Shown here in pieces: positions 48,410 to 60,342 of a stretch of DNA of 64,000 nucleotides. The notes under the pieces were generated by a model. That model worked only from the letters and a program-made list of their open reading frames with translations, did not search any database and had not been told where the DNA came from. This DNA comes from Rhizophagus irregularis. Taxonomy: Eukaryota > Glomeromycota > Glomeromycetes > Glomerales > Glomeraceae. The stretch is taken from positions 1,261,501-1,325,500 of the forward strand of contig NC_089438.1 of NCBI RefSeq assembly GCF_026210795.1. Direction: 5' to 3'. Position numbers and translations under genes: made by a program. How positions within the stretch are numbered: the first letter of the stretch is position 1; every line of letters starts with the position of its first letter.

Positions 48410-50232
48410 TCATTCAATATTATTTTCTTCATCTTGATTAATTTCATTAAGGTCTACAAAATAAGTAAATTAATAAATATTAGCAAAATAAAGAACTAAA
48501 GAATAAATAATTTACCTAATTCGTCCAATTGACAATCTAAACATTCTGAATAATCTATAAATTAATTAACATAACATTAAAAACAATATAAAAATCTATT
48601 AATTATATTGATTGCAAATAGAAATAATTACTTACGTAATGTTGTTTTAATAGCATCTATTAAAAAATAAAGTTATTAGTAATGTAAACATTTATTTGGT
48701 TATCAAAGTAAGTTATATTAATTTACCTGAATTTACTGGTTCTGGAAGATTCTTGAAATTTAAAATTCTGCTAGTATAGATTGCTTGCGGATGTGTTTGA
48801 ATGTTACTAGATCTTTTTTCACTTGTTCTGTTTAATTTGATTTTGTCGCCATATTCATTTATTTGAGAACGATATTTAGATTGTTCATAATACAATTTTT
48901 CAAGTTCTTGATATAATTCTTTAGTAATTGGTCTATTTTCTACTTTAGCATCCCAACATTTAGTAATCAAATCTGCAAGTAATTTTGGTGTATATTTAAA
49001 AATGTTTGGTCTAAGTCCTTTACATATTTTAATAGCTAAAGCATGATTATGAGGAATATTATTATAAGGAGTTTCTTCAGATATATATTCATTCATCATT
49101 ATTCCAAGTGAATAAATATCAGATGCTTTTGTATATTGATATCCACGTAAAACTTCTGGTGCCATATAAGGTAATACTCCATAAATTCCTTCTTGTTTAA
49201 CTGATTGATTTTCATTATTTGCTTGTTGACACATTCCTAAATCACTTATATATGAATTACTACTATAATATAATATATTACCTGAATGAAAGTCTTTATG
49301 AATTTTTCCAGCATTATGAATGTCTAAAAGTCCTCTTGCAATTTGCATTAAATTTTTGATTTTTGATTTATAATCTGATTCATTACTGAGATAGTAGTTT
49401 CTCAAATTTCCATCTTCACAATATTCTAAAACCATCATATAATCTTTGGTATTTGGATCTTGAGTTATTCCATAACATTGAATAACATCATAAAGATAAA
49501 TCTGAAGATGAGTTTTAATCTAACGAAAATATTGAAAATGAAATTTTTAATAATATATAAATAATACACAAATAAAAATAAAAGTAAATAGATTGCATTT
49601 CTTATTTTAATTACCTCATTTAAAAATTCCATACTTAGATAAGATGAATTATTCAAACTTTTTAATGCAACTTTTGCATTACTAATTCTTAACCATTTTT
49701 GATTTTCAATATTCCAATAATAAATATATCCTTCAGACCATTCAGCTGAATAGACTTTACCAAATCCACCTCTGGTAATATATGTAATATCTTTAAAATT
49801 TTCAAAAGGTATCCATTCAAGATATTTTTTATAGTACACAGCATTAAGTTGGGATTATTGTATAAATTTATCAATATCTTTATTTCCACTAGTCCAATTT
49901 TTAAAGTTATCCTTAAATCTTTTAGCATTACAAGGTTGACACCAATCTTCTCCCGTGCCAGGTTCATTACATTCTCCACATATTCCATATACTTGTTTTC
50001 TTTTTTCTAAATCTTCCATATAAACTATTTTATCATTTATCTCTTCTGCTGATTCAGTAGTTGAACCAATAGTAGAAATTGTAACATGTTTCTTTTAAAG
50101 ATAAATAATTAAAAAACATTATTATTCAAATTAAAAATTCAATAATGTTATATTATTAATGAATTGTTTTACCTGATATTCACCAGCATAAACGCCCTTC
50201 CATAAATTTCTTTTATATTCTTTAGGGTTCAT
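48410..50232 (-). pseudogene. TKL-like kinase paralogue with a premature stop
   Basis: It has the same six-exon structure as the live copy: 50232-50173, 50091-49615, 49519-48727, 48656-48636, 48554-48516, 48453-48410. Exon 2 has the zinc knuckle but CAA has become TAA at 49857-49855, before the kinase domain. No in-frame ATG lies between that stop and the ATP-binding lysine. A 2-bp insertion near the start also moves the first usable ATG (50232) five codons inward. Everything after the stop is intact: RGGFGKVYSAEW, VALK, HKDFHSGN, SDLGM, YMAPE and the acidic tail. A fresh null allele or a base error in the assembly are both possible. Confidence 0.85.
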
Positions 50233-50451
50233 TTTTGATATGATTTCATAACCATACTAAATTAATTTGGATTGTATATATGTAAATTACAATTTTTATT
50301 TATCAAATCAAAGATAATGTTAACTATATAATAAAATGAAGCGCGGACAAATTTATCTGTTATCACAAATAAGCCCTTGTGCAACATGTGTAACATTGAT
50401 ATAAAAATTCTATTTATAATAATCTTATGATGTTACGCTATTGATCGGCAT

Positions 50452-51837
50452 AGGAAAAAAAAGGAAATTTTCAATAAATAATTAAAATAATTTCAGCCAA
50501 TAACTAGCAGTCATCCGTTGCATACCAATGAGTTTGTTTAAATAGACAAATTGTATTATAATGTATTAAATGTAATACTAAGTAAATTAAAGATTGTTAC
50601 AATAGTTTTTGTTTATAATTAGGAATTTAATATGGTAATAATTAGCCAACAAAAAATAATAAAATAATATGTATTAAATTATATTTATAATATTAGAATG
50701 ATATAAATTATGTTACAATAATGTAGCTATTTATATTAATGATTTGACGTTTGAAATTCGGAATTGTGAAAAAATAATTATCAATAAAAATTGATTAATT
50801 TTTTAGAAGTATTTTCGAAAAAATTTTAATATTATGAAAATACTACAAATATTTTTATTAATTAGATAGATTATAAATTTTATAATTATTTCTTATTACT
50901 TTATATTACGTCAATCTTTAACTTATAACCAACTTAAGAAAAATATTTGAACAATTTTAAAATGTATTAGAATCTGTTCATTTCATTTATTATTATTCTT
51001 TTGATACTCATTTTACTCAATAAATTATTAATTTAACTAAACCATTTGAATTAAAATCTTTATTCAAAAATCTGGTGATTATTTAGAGAATTTCGGATAT
51101 GAATTTGGTTATAATAATCTATTATTAAATCAACAATTTCTTTTTCTTCAATTAATTAATTATAAAACATTTTAAAAATATCAATTTTTTTTTGATTTTT
51201 ATGAATTTGAAAATCAAACTATTTGATCATCTATCAACGTCGGTCAATTTTTCTGCATGTTATATTTATTTTTTTAAAAAAAATAATTATTTTGTAAATA
51301 TATTTAATAAAATATTTTATTTCTTTATTTAATAATAATAATAATAAATTGAAAGAAAAAGAAAAAAAAGTTAAAAAAAATTTGGGGGGAAAGAAAAAGG
51401 ATAGAAAGAAATAGGTTTAAAAAAAGATAAATTTTTGAAAAAAAGAAAAAAAAGTAAGTACCGAAAAAAAATTCCGATTAAGGTAAAATTTCATAACTGA
51501 AATTGATTAGTTGATTAGTTGATTGGAATGCACACGGATCAAATAGTTTTTGACCATAAATAGATCGGGTGAATCTTACCACACTACCTCGCGTAGTACA
51601 GGTGATGATTTTGTCACATGGTCACGTGATGGCGGCGGCCTATTTACCGACAGAATTTTTTTGCAGTGTAACAACACTATTAATATTCGTAACACGCGAG
51701 GACGCGAGGTCGCGAGGTGGTGTGGTAAGATTATCCCCGTGGAAGCATGTCATGGGTTTTAATTATATGGCATGGGATTTCAAGTCACAAATTTCAATTA
51801 TTTATGTGGAGACTAATTCAAACGTCAGATTCCTGTA
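50452..51837. mobile_element. 1.4-kb insertion found only in duplication copy 1
   Basis: It is bounded by GATCGGCAT (50443-50451) and its complement ATGCCGATC (51838-51846). Copy 2 has the joined sequence GATCGGAATGTCGATC at 59397-59412. This fits an insertion into a small palindrome, or an element with 9-bp inverted ends. The interior is AT-rich without a gene and contains the GC-rich MITE at 51572. Confidence 0.55.
51572..51732. mobile_element. 161-bp GC-rich MITE
   Basis: The inverted ends are 22 bp with one mismatch: AATCTTACCACACTACCTCG versus AATCTTACCACACCACCTCG. The right end carries repeated CGCGAGG. The base composition is far richer in G and C than the surroundings. No clear target duplication. 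Confidence 0.75.
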
Positions 51838-52445
51838 ATGCCGATCCATGTATGACTTACCAAAGATGAATTCCTCAATGAAAAATTATGGGGTAAAATT
51901 GGAATGCCATAAAAATTTTTTACATAGCAGATAATTACAGGATCATTTCTCAGTTTTTTTCTAATGCTTTAATAAAATTAAATACGTTAAGATAAAGAGA
52001 CTTTATTTGATATTTTCATAATTATTTGAGCACTTGGTTATGCTAATAATTCTATTTTGCTTAATCTATTGTTAATTCGCTATTATATCAAAAAGGCTCA
52101 TAAAATAATTATAGTATGTAAATATGATCAAAATTAAATCATCAGTTATTCTCTATAATATATTTAAAATAATTAAAATAAATTTAGTAAAATTAATTGA
52201 ATTTAAATTATAACATTATATATAAATATAATTAAAATTAAACTATATATATAAACTTGCGTAAGTTTCGTAGATTTCTTTACGTAAACTTACATGTATG
52301 GTTACACTCGCAGCCTTGGGGTTATGCAAAAAAAAATTTTAAAGTCTACGCTTTATTTATTATTATTATTTTTATTGTTAAACACCGTCTTATCAAAATC
52401 AACATAAATTGGAATTTATAAAATTATAGTGCCTTACGTGTTATG

Positions 52446-53399
52446 TAATATATGTTGCACTTTTATTTAATATTTTAAAAAAATTCTGACACATCATTTA
52501 TTAAATAACATTAAGGTATAATTGGTATAATTAAACATTAAATTTTCCAGTCATAATAGATTTTTTATTGCTAAATAAATTTATTATTCATAGAAAACAT
52601 TTCATTCAAAATTATTTAGAAATTACAAGTTTTTTCAAGTAAATTTTACAATGTATAACTAAAGTAATCTAAAATGATATCTTACTAAGACAGATTTTAA
52701 TGCATCATTTATTTTATTATAAATTTAAGGCTTTGTTATATTTTTTTTAGTTATTAGGTAATGCAATGGTCAAGCCATAACCAATGACCAACCGTTTAAC
52801 CAATTAGTTCATATCTTTAAACAACGTTGACACTGCGCCAAAATCACGTGATTTAGCTGTTTTTGAGGGAGTTTAATTTAAAGTAATTACTGGATCTTTT
52901 GCTCGTCACAAAATTTTTCCACCCCCACGTGACCTTAAAAAATTTGTCACCGGTGTACACCCTTCCTGTTTTCCGTTTTTACTATGTATTCCAGGTGTAA
53001 AATCCTATTTGTCACGCTTTATTTGTCACATGCTTAATTTCTTAATGCCAGCCGAGACATATAATTCCGGCCAAAAATCACGTGGGGGTGGAAATTTTTT
53101 GTGGCGTTACTGGGGTAAATGTCGTCGTTATTGAACGTTATACGACGTGTTGCAAAAGAGAGAAAATGTATCGCCACTACACTTCTAATTTACTGTAAAA
53201 ACAATTTCACTATACCTATTTTACTATTGTAAACATATAGATAAAACGTAGTAATTTATTTTTATTTGCATATATATTTAATAGAGCAAACAATGCTATA
53301 TATTACATTGCTACGCTAGCTGACTATTAAATTATACATTATTTAGTATTGATAATATGATTCTTTATAAAAGTATCTGAAAATGAAATTATTTATAAA
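52446..53399. other. Intergenic with one TIR element
   Basis: No gene seen. Contains the inverted-repeat element at 52903-53107. Confidence 0.55.
52903..53107. mobile_element. About 205-bp element with CCACCCCCACGTGA inverted ends
   Basis: TCGTCACAAAATTTTTCCAC then CCCCACGTGAC at the left pairs with GTCACGTGGGGG-like sequence and TTTTTTGTGGCG at the right. The E-box-like CACGTG is near each inner end. TTACTGG occurs just outside both ends but at unequal distance. Confidence 0.55.
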
Positions 53400-54640
53400 C
53401 TTTTCCTTAAAACAAAATAATCCCAAGAAGGTAGCCTCCTACCGAAATTCTACACGTTTAAAAACAATCTGTCCAATAACAAGAAGGTTAGAAGAAGCTG
53501 AGACCTATAAAAAAATAATAAAAGAAACATTAAAAATGTTTCTAGTTTCGCAAAGAAACTTACCGTCTCAAAACTCCAGGTACCCAATCAAAGCCCTTCT
53601 ATACCTACAAAAAAAGTAAAGAATAAGGAGTTAAGGACATTTCCAATATTAAGAAAAAATGTAAATTTCATTACGAAACTTACCATTACCATTGAGTGAG
53701 CGTTTTAAATTCTTGTATCCGTTCTTCTGTATCCAGAATCAAAGTCAGATTTTCATTTTGATTCATTGTATGCCAATAGTGATACAATTTCCATCAAAAT
53801 AGTTTCCACTGAAGTCTCACATGTCAAAAGGTCCAGGCTGCGTGTTAAGAAAATCTGGAAGAACCTAAAAAAAAGGCATGAAAATGAAATGTTAGTTAAA
53901 AGTTTCGTTAAATGAAAAAAAAAATGAAAAAAATTTAATCTGTAAGAACCTAAAAAGGATACCATTGAAAATTTCACGTCCAAAGACCTTACCTGTCTAA
54001 AAAAAAGAAAGAAGAAAATGTAATATTAGTTAGTAATGTCTCATTAAAATAAAAAAATTTAATATCTAAAAAAGTAAAAAGAAATTAACCATTGAAAATT
54101 TCACACGTCCAAAGGCCCAACTGTCTAAAAAAGAAAAAAACAAGAAAACAAAATTTTAGTTTTTCGTCAAATAAAAAAAATGAATGAAAAAAAATTAAAC
54201 TTACCGCAAGAAAATACAAAAGAACTACCTAAAAAAAGAGAAAGAAATGAACTGTTAGGATCTGATGGAAAATAAATAAAAAACTTTATTTAAATGTCTC
54301 CCAAAGAAACTTGAAAAATATCTAAAGAAAGAAAAAAATGAATCATTAGATTACAACATTAAAAATAATGAAAAAAATGAAAAAAAATCTTACCAGAATC
54401 CTGCTATCCCAATAATTTTTGTCTAATAAAGAAAAGTATCAAAACGTTATTAAACGTTTTGCTAAAGATTTTGTTAAAGAGGGTGAGACGAAAGGAAGAG
54501 AAAAGGTGGAAGGGAAAAGTTGAGGCTGTGAGAAAGGAAAAAGTTTCGTTAAAGTTTTTTTTTAAAAAAAGTGACTGATCTGTTAAAATTGTCATGTGAA
54601 TCACATGATACATAGTTTTATATAAATAAGGGACTCCCCC
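53400..54640 (-). other. Putative micro-exon transcription unit, product unknown
   Basis: On the minus strand a TATA-like TTATTTATATAAA (54627-54615) is followed by a CT-rich leader. A series of T-rich acceptors ending TAG and donors GTAAG then define very short exons, for example 54422-54394 (29 nt), 54229-54206 (24 nt) and 53609-53569 (41 nt). Further candidate exons at 54125-54090 and 53995-53960 share the phrase TTTGGACGTG...AATTTTCAATGG, so part of the unit is repeated. The exon lengths do not all keep one frame, and no protein family is recognised. It could be a micro-exon gene, a non-coding spliced RNA or a decayed element. Confidence 0.4.
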
Positions 54641-55290
54641 CGAAATTGATTTTTTTTTTTTTTAGATACTGTATGTATATATGTGCTCATACATACACAT
54701 ATATATCTAATAACTTTACGAAAAGCCCCTCCTCTTGTAAATGAGTAGAAGCCATTAGTGCCTATAAGGGGAGAGCCATTGCATTTATAGTGACAGAAAG
54801 AGGGAGTAAGGTTTAATATAAAAATAATAATAATAAAAAAATGGTATTCAGAAATACTTTAAGAAATTATTATTAAAATTTTTTTTTTGGAGTGGTCTTG
54901 CATTAGCCAATAAGCATAAATATCTGCGCATAAAACAAGTGATCATTTTAGTATAGTATAGTATTATTACCGTTGCTATGCAATTATAAGCATTGTAGCT
55001 GCATTTTCAACATCAATATTATAAAAATGAAAAAAATAATACTTTAAAAGTTTTAATATAATAAAAATCCATATTTATGATATAGTCACAATATATCAAA
55101 CAACGCAACCACAGTATTGTAGCGTAGGTGTATTGCAATTTCGTATTAATGTACAATGCATTGTCACGTTACTAAAATCACAACTTACGTGATACTATAG
55201 TGAAAGCGATGTCATAAAATCACAGATTTTAGCAATGAATATCTTATGTCAACTTATCATTATGAATAATTTCACTTACAAATAAATTAG
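54641..55290. other. Intergenic, no supported gene
   Basis: AT-rich spacer. Nothing recognised. Confidence 0.5.
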
Positions 55291-56131
55291 CCCTATAAAA
55301 ACGAAATGTATTAAATTTGTTGTTCATGTGTAATAAGTGTCTAAAAAAGCACCATTTTGTCCGATTTATGTCTTATTACAAAAAAATGAAAATTAAACAA
55401 AATGGTGCTTTTCTAGACATTTATTACACATGAACAACAAATTTAATTGCTGATCCGTTTAAAATCGGCACTTTTTTCGGGGTTAATTAACGGTTAAATT
55501 TAAGCAAAAATCGCACAATTGTAAGAAAACTACATAATACTAGAGAAGGGAATAATTCATTATATATAATAAAAATTATATAATATATGTAAAAAACCCC
55601 AAGGAAAAATAATATGCTAAAATATTTGTACCTTTATTATTGAAAAAAACAACTTTACATTTCACGCGCGTCAGATTTAACTTTTATATGCGAATTTTGA
55701 TAACTTTTTATTATATTATTATATTTAAATATCAACAAATGACTTATAGTAACAATCAACCAACTTTAAATTACTAAAAAAAACCATTTATTAATTATTT
55801 AATTGTCAATTCGTTTAATATTGGCACAATTTTTACTTTTTTAGCATTATATGTGCAGGGTGAAATTTAACGAAAATTGCATAGTTGGCAATAAATTCAC
55901 AAATACTAAAACTGCGATAACTCAATATTTTTTAATAAAAATCATATAATATATGTAAAAAAAACCCAAGGAAAAATAATATGTTAAAAAAATTATAACT
56001 TTACTATGGAAAAGAATGACTTTACATTGTACGCGCGTCAGATTTAAAAGCTATATGTATTTTATATATACGATAGTGCCATTCTTAAACGGATCGGCAA
56101 TTAACACATTTCATTTTTATTACTATAGTAA
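55291..56131. mobile_element. Composite TIR element with internal direct repeat
   Basis: The left end CCCTATAAAAACGAAATG and the right end CATTTCATTTTTATTACTAT are partly complementary. Next to them GCTGATCCGTTTAA (55448) and TTAAACGGATCGGC (56085) form a clearer inverted pair. Inside, two direct repeats of about 280-300 bp (55462-55740 and 55810-56065) share ATATAATATATGTAAAAAA and CGCGCGTCAGATTTAA. A hairpin MITE interrupts the left end. Confidence 0.55.
55315..55442. mobile_element. 128-bp hairpin MITE inserted at TTAA
   Basis: The arms of about 46 bp begin ATTTGTTGTTCATGTG and differ at two positions. TTAA is duplicated at 55311-55314 and 55443-55446. The right end of the host element keeps the uninterrupted version (TTAA in GTGTTAATTGCC, complement near 56105), confirming the insertion. 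TTAA duplication is the hallmark of piggyBac-type transposition. Confidence 0.85.
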
Positions 56132-56983
56132 TAAAAAGAAATTTCATAAATCGTCATTTTCATCAGAAATATTGACAATCTAAAATGATTTATTTTCTTT
56201 TTGTTATATTCTCGGTATATCTAAATGATCAATATCCAAATTTTCAACATTTCCGAAAAAGGTAATAAAAATATCTCTAATGAAAAGATAATGAACATGA
56301 AACAATATCAACTTACTAATCAATTATAAATTTTTATTAGGATCGAATTACTTTCATCTTATATTCGTTTTATACTTTGTGCTCAGATTTCTTTTTTCAA
56401 TTATAATTTCACTTAGTTTCCTTTTTTGTCGATTTAACTTCATCATTTGATTCTTTTATTATTGTTATTATTGTTTCACTTTGGATTTTCCTTTATCTTT
56501 CTTTTATTTTGATTTGTTTCATTTTTTATCCTTGTTTAATTTAATAATCCTTTCATTAGTGTTTTTGTTCTGTTTTTACATTAGTTTTAGTATAATTTGC
56601 AATCAAAAATATTTCAAGTAATTTAGTATAATTCACCATTTTATAATTCATCAATTAAAATCTTTCAAAACATTTTTGTAAAAATTTTGAAATTATTTTT
56701 TAAACATAGTAATGTAAAAAAAAAATAATAATAAATTTATTCAAAAAGTAATAATTTAAACTGACATCACATTACGCACTGCATATTAAATCTTTTTACG
56801 TCAAATAAAGTTAGTTTAATGATAAATTAATTTGCCATAAATGAACAATCAATAGCTAACCAATTTATAATTTATTTTTATTAAACCATTCAAAACCCAT
56901 AAATAGTAATAGCTAGTATAAAAGAAATAATTTAGTAATATAATTTTGATTATACTAAATTCTTTGATTCTCATAAAAAAAAA

Positions 56984-58958
56984 TCATTCAATATCATTTT
57001 CTTCATCTTGATTAATTTCATTAAGATCTACAAAATAAGTAACTGAAATTAATAAATATTAAGCAAAACAAAGAACTAAAGAATAAATATCTTACCTAAT
57101 TCGTCTAATTGACAATCAAAACCTTCTGATACTAATATTAGTTTAATATAATGTTAAAAAAATAAGAATAATATTAATTATACTGGTTACTGATAAATAT
57201 ATTACTTACATAATGTTAATTGAATAGCACCTATTAAAAAAAAATATTGTAATTAGAAACATAAATTTATTTTCTGCTATCAAAGTAAATTTAAATTAAA
57301 CTACCTGAATTTACTGGTTCTGGAAGATTTTTGAAACTTAAAAGTCTACTAGTATAGATTGCTTGTGGGTGTGTTTGAATGTTACTACATCTTTTTTCAC
57401 TTGTTCTATTTAATTGGATCTTATCATTATATTCATTTACTTGAGATTTGATATCACTATTTTCAGTTTCAGCATCGTCATTTACTTGAGATTTGATATC
57501 ACTATCTTCAGATTCAGTATCGTCATTTACTTGAGATTTGATATCACTATCTTCAGATTCAGTATCGCTATCATCACCATAAACTTCATAATATAATTTA
57601 TAAAGTTCTTGATACAATTCCTTAGCAGTTGGTCTATTTTCTGCTTTAGCATCCCAACATTTAGTAATCAAATCTGCAAGTAATTTTGGTGTATATTTAA
57701 AAATATTTGGTCTAAGTCCTTTACATATTTTAATAGCTAAAGCATGATTATGAGGAATATTATTATAAGGAGTTTCTTCAGATATATATTCATTTATCAT
57801 TATTCCAAATGAATAAATATCAGATGCTTTTGTATATTGGTATCCACGTAAAACTTCTGGTGCCATATAAGGTAATACTCCATAAATTCCTTCTTGTTCA
57901 ACTGATTGCTTTTCATTATTTGCTGGTTGACACATTCCTAAATCACTTATATATGGTGGGCCATCAGGACATAATATATTGCCTGAATGAAAATCTTTAT
58001 GAATTTTTCCAGAATTATGAATATCTAGAAGCCCACTTGCAATTCGCTTTAATTCAACAATTTTTGAATGATAACTTGATTCATTAGTCATATAATAATT
58101 TCTCAAATTTCCATATTCACAATATTCTAAAACCATCATATAATCCTTTGTATTTGGATCTTGAGTTATTCCATAACATTGAATAACATCATAAAGATAA
58201 ATCTGAAGATGAGTTTTAATCTAAACAAAATGTTGAAAGTGAAATTTTTAATAATATATAAATAATACACAAATAAAAATAAAAGTAAATAGATTGCATT
58301 TCTTATTTTAATTACCTCATTTAAAAATTCTGTACTTATACAAGAAGAATTATCCAAACTTTTTAATGCAACTTTTACATCATGATACTTTTCCCATTTT
58401 CTATTTTCAATATCCCAATATTCAAGATATCCTTCAGGCCATTTAGCAGAATAAATTTTACCAAATCCACCTCTGGTAATATAAGTAATATCTTTAAAAT
58501 TTTCAAAAGGTATCCATTCAAGATATTTTTTATAGTATACAGCATTAAGTTGTGATTGTTGTATGAATTCATCAATATCTTTATTTCCACTAGTCCAATT
58601 TTTGAAGTTATCCTTAAATCTTTTAGCATTACAAGGTTGACACCAATCTTCTCCTGTGCCAGGTTCATTACATTCTCCACATATTCCATATGCTTGTTTT
58701 CTTTTTTCTAAATCTTCCATATAAACTATTTTATCATCTATCTCTTCTGCTGATTCAGTAGTTGAACCAATAGTAGAAATTGTAACATGTAACTTTTAAA
58801 GACAAATGATCAAAAAAACATTATTATTCAAATTAAAAATTCAATAATGTTATATTATTAAATGATAAAATAAATTGTTTTACCTGATAAATACCAGGAT
58901 CAACATTCTTCCATAAATTTCTTTTATTTTCTTTAGGGTTTATTTCTGATATTTTCAT
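56984..58958 (-). CDS. TKL-like protein kinase with zinc knuckle
   Basis: Six exons (58958-58884, 58792-58316, 58220-57305, 57230-57210, 57131-57096, 57027-56984) give 522 aa with all junctions in phase. A knuckle C63-x2-C66-x9-C76-x2-C79 precedes the kinase: TRGGFGKIYSAKW (131-143), VALK Lys169, helix-C Glu184 at the exon 2/3 junction, HKDFHSGN with Asp260, DLG at 277, MAPE at 303-306. The acidic tail ends QDEENDIE. The intron at the helix-C Glu is at the same place as in the Sel1-kinase gene, so they share ancestry. A 15-aa acidic repeat (three copies, 403-447) separates kinase and tail and is absent from the sister gene. The role is likely cytoplasmic signalling; the substrate is unknown. 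This is the only intact member of the duplicated pair. Confidence 0.88.
57432..57566 (-). repeat. 45-bp coding minisatellite (three units)
   Basis: Three tandem units encode DTESEDSDIKSQVND and close variants. At the same place copy 1 (48.9 kb) has a single short related phrase (RSQINEYGDK), so the array expanded after the duplication. Confidence 0.9.
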
Positions 58959-60287
58959 AATAAATTAATTTGGATTGTATATATGTAAGTGCAATTTAAT
59001 TATCAAAATTGTTGGAGAAAAGTAAATAAATAGCGTCCAAGGTCTAAAAAAATCTAAGTTAATTAGATAAATTCTATAAAAAACCACAAATAACTTGATA
59101 AAATTACTTTTTCTACTTATTTTCCTATTTAGAATATAAAAAATTTAATTTAATGAAGTAAAAAAAAAAAATTATAAATACGGTAATAAATATTTTCATT
59201 TTTTATTGCATCCAAATGGTTAGCATGATTTTCAAAGATAATGTTAGTTATATAATAAAATGAAGCGTAAAAATTTTTTCAAAATTACTGAGTTCAGACA
59301 AATTTATTCACAAATAAGCCATTGTGCAACATGTGTAACATTCAAAATTTGATATAAAAATTCTATTTATAGTAACCTTATGATTGTTACGCTATTGATC
59401 GGAATGTCGATCATCCATGTATGAACTACCAAAGATGAATTCCTCAATGAAAAAATTATGGAGTAAAATTAGTAAAGCCAATAAAAATTTTTACATAGTT
59501 ACAGGATCATTTCTAAAAAATAATTTAAACCATTTCTCAGTTTTTTTCTAATGTTTTAATAAAATTAAATTCGTTAAGATAAAGAGACTTTATTGATGTT
59601 TTCATAATTATTTAAGCACTTGGTTATACTAATAATTCTATTTTTGCTTGATCTATTGTTAATTCGCTATTATATCAAAAAGCCTCATAAAATAATTATA
59701 TGAAAATATAATCAAAATTTAAATTATTTATTCCCTAAAATAAATTTTAAATAAATTTATTAAAATTAATTGAATTTAAATTATAAAAATTATATAAAAA
59801 TAATAACTAAAATTAAAATATATATATAAACTTGCGTAAGTTTTGTAAATTTCTTTTACATAAACTTACATGTATGGTTACACTCACAGCCTTGGGGTTA
59901 TGCAAAAAAAAAAAAATTAAAAGTCTACACCTTTTTTTTATTATTATTATTTTATTGTTAAACACCGTCTTATCAAAATCAAACATAAATTAGAATTTAT
60001 AGAATTATAATGCCTTACGTGGTAATACTACAAACAACAAAAAAACTAAAAATAAATTCTTCTGATCAAAAACTATACTTAAAACTAAACATTTCCGCAG
60101 ACGACCTGCCCGACCGTATAAATGTAAATTTTGATGCAAAAGGTCTATCAATCTTCTTGATTCCCTTGAGTCCTTGACCCGAATGACCCGTCGCTGATCC
60201 AGACATATTGCGGATAAATTTATTGCCGTTATGCCGAAAAATCATCACTCCTTATTGATCGCCATAGAAAATGACGCTGTGAACTGA
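58959..60287. other. Upstream region of the kinase gene and end of the duplication
   Basis: Shared with 50233-50447 and 51841-52445 up to about 60020; the shared flank includes GTGCAACATGTGTAACATT. The rest (60020-60287) is unique and has no gene that I can support. Confidence 0.55.
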
Positions 60288-60342
60288 TTATTTTCCATAA
60301 ATTTCTTAGATTTTCTTTAGGATTCATTTTTGATGAGTCCAT
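60288..60342 (-). pseudogene. Orphan exon 1 of a third kinase copy
   Basis: The minus strand reads MDSSKMNPKENLRNLWK, matching exon 1 of both kinase genes (EINPKENKRNLWK, MNPKEYKRNLWK). Upstream flank (60343-60480) matches their promoters, including GTGTGTAACATTAA. The donor GT is lost and no exon 2 follows. It is a truncated third tandem copy. Confidence 0.8.

Larger units (their letters stand above)
47593..52445. repeat. Segmental duplication, copy 1
   Basis: 47593-50447 matches 56153-59400 and 51841-52445 matches 59405-60020, in the same orientation. The match covers the whole kinase gene plus 0.8 kb downstream and over 1 kb upstream. About 1.4 kb (50452-51837) occurs only here. Confidence 0.9.
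56153..60020. repeat. Segmental duplication, copy 2
   Basis: Direct-orientation counterpart of 47593-52445, without the 1.4-kb insertion. It carries the intact kinase gene. Confidence 0.9.

Noticed and set aside
49689-49988. 99-codon ORF overlapping the kinase pseudogene
   Set aside because: It is an out-of-frame shadow of exon 2.
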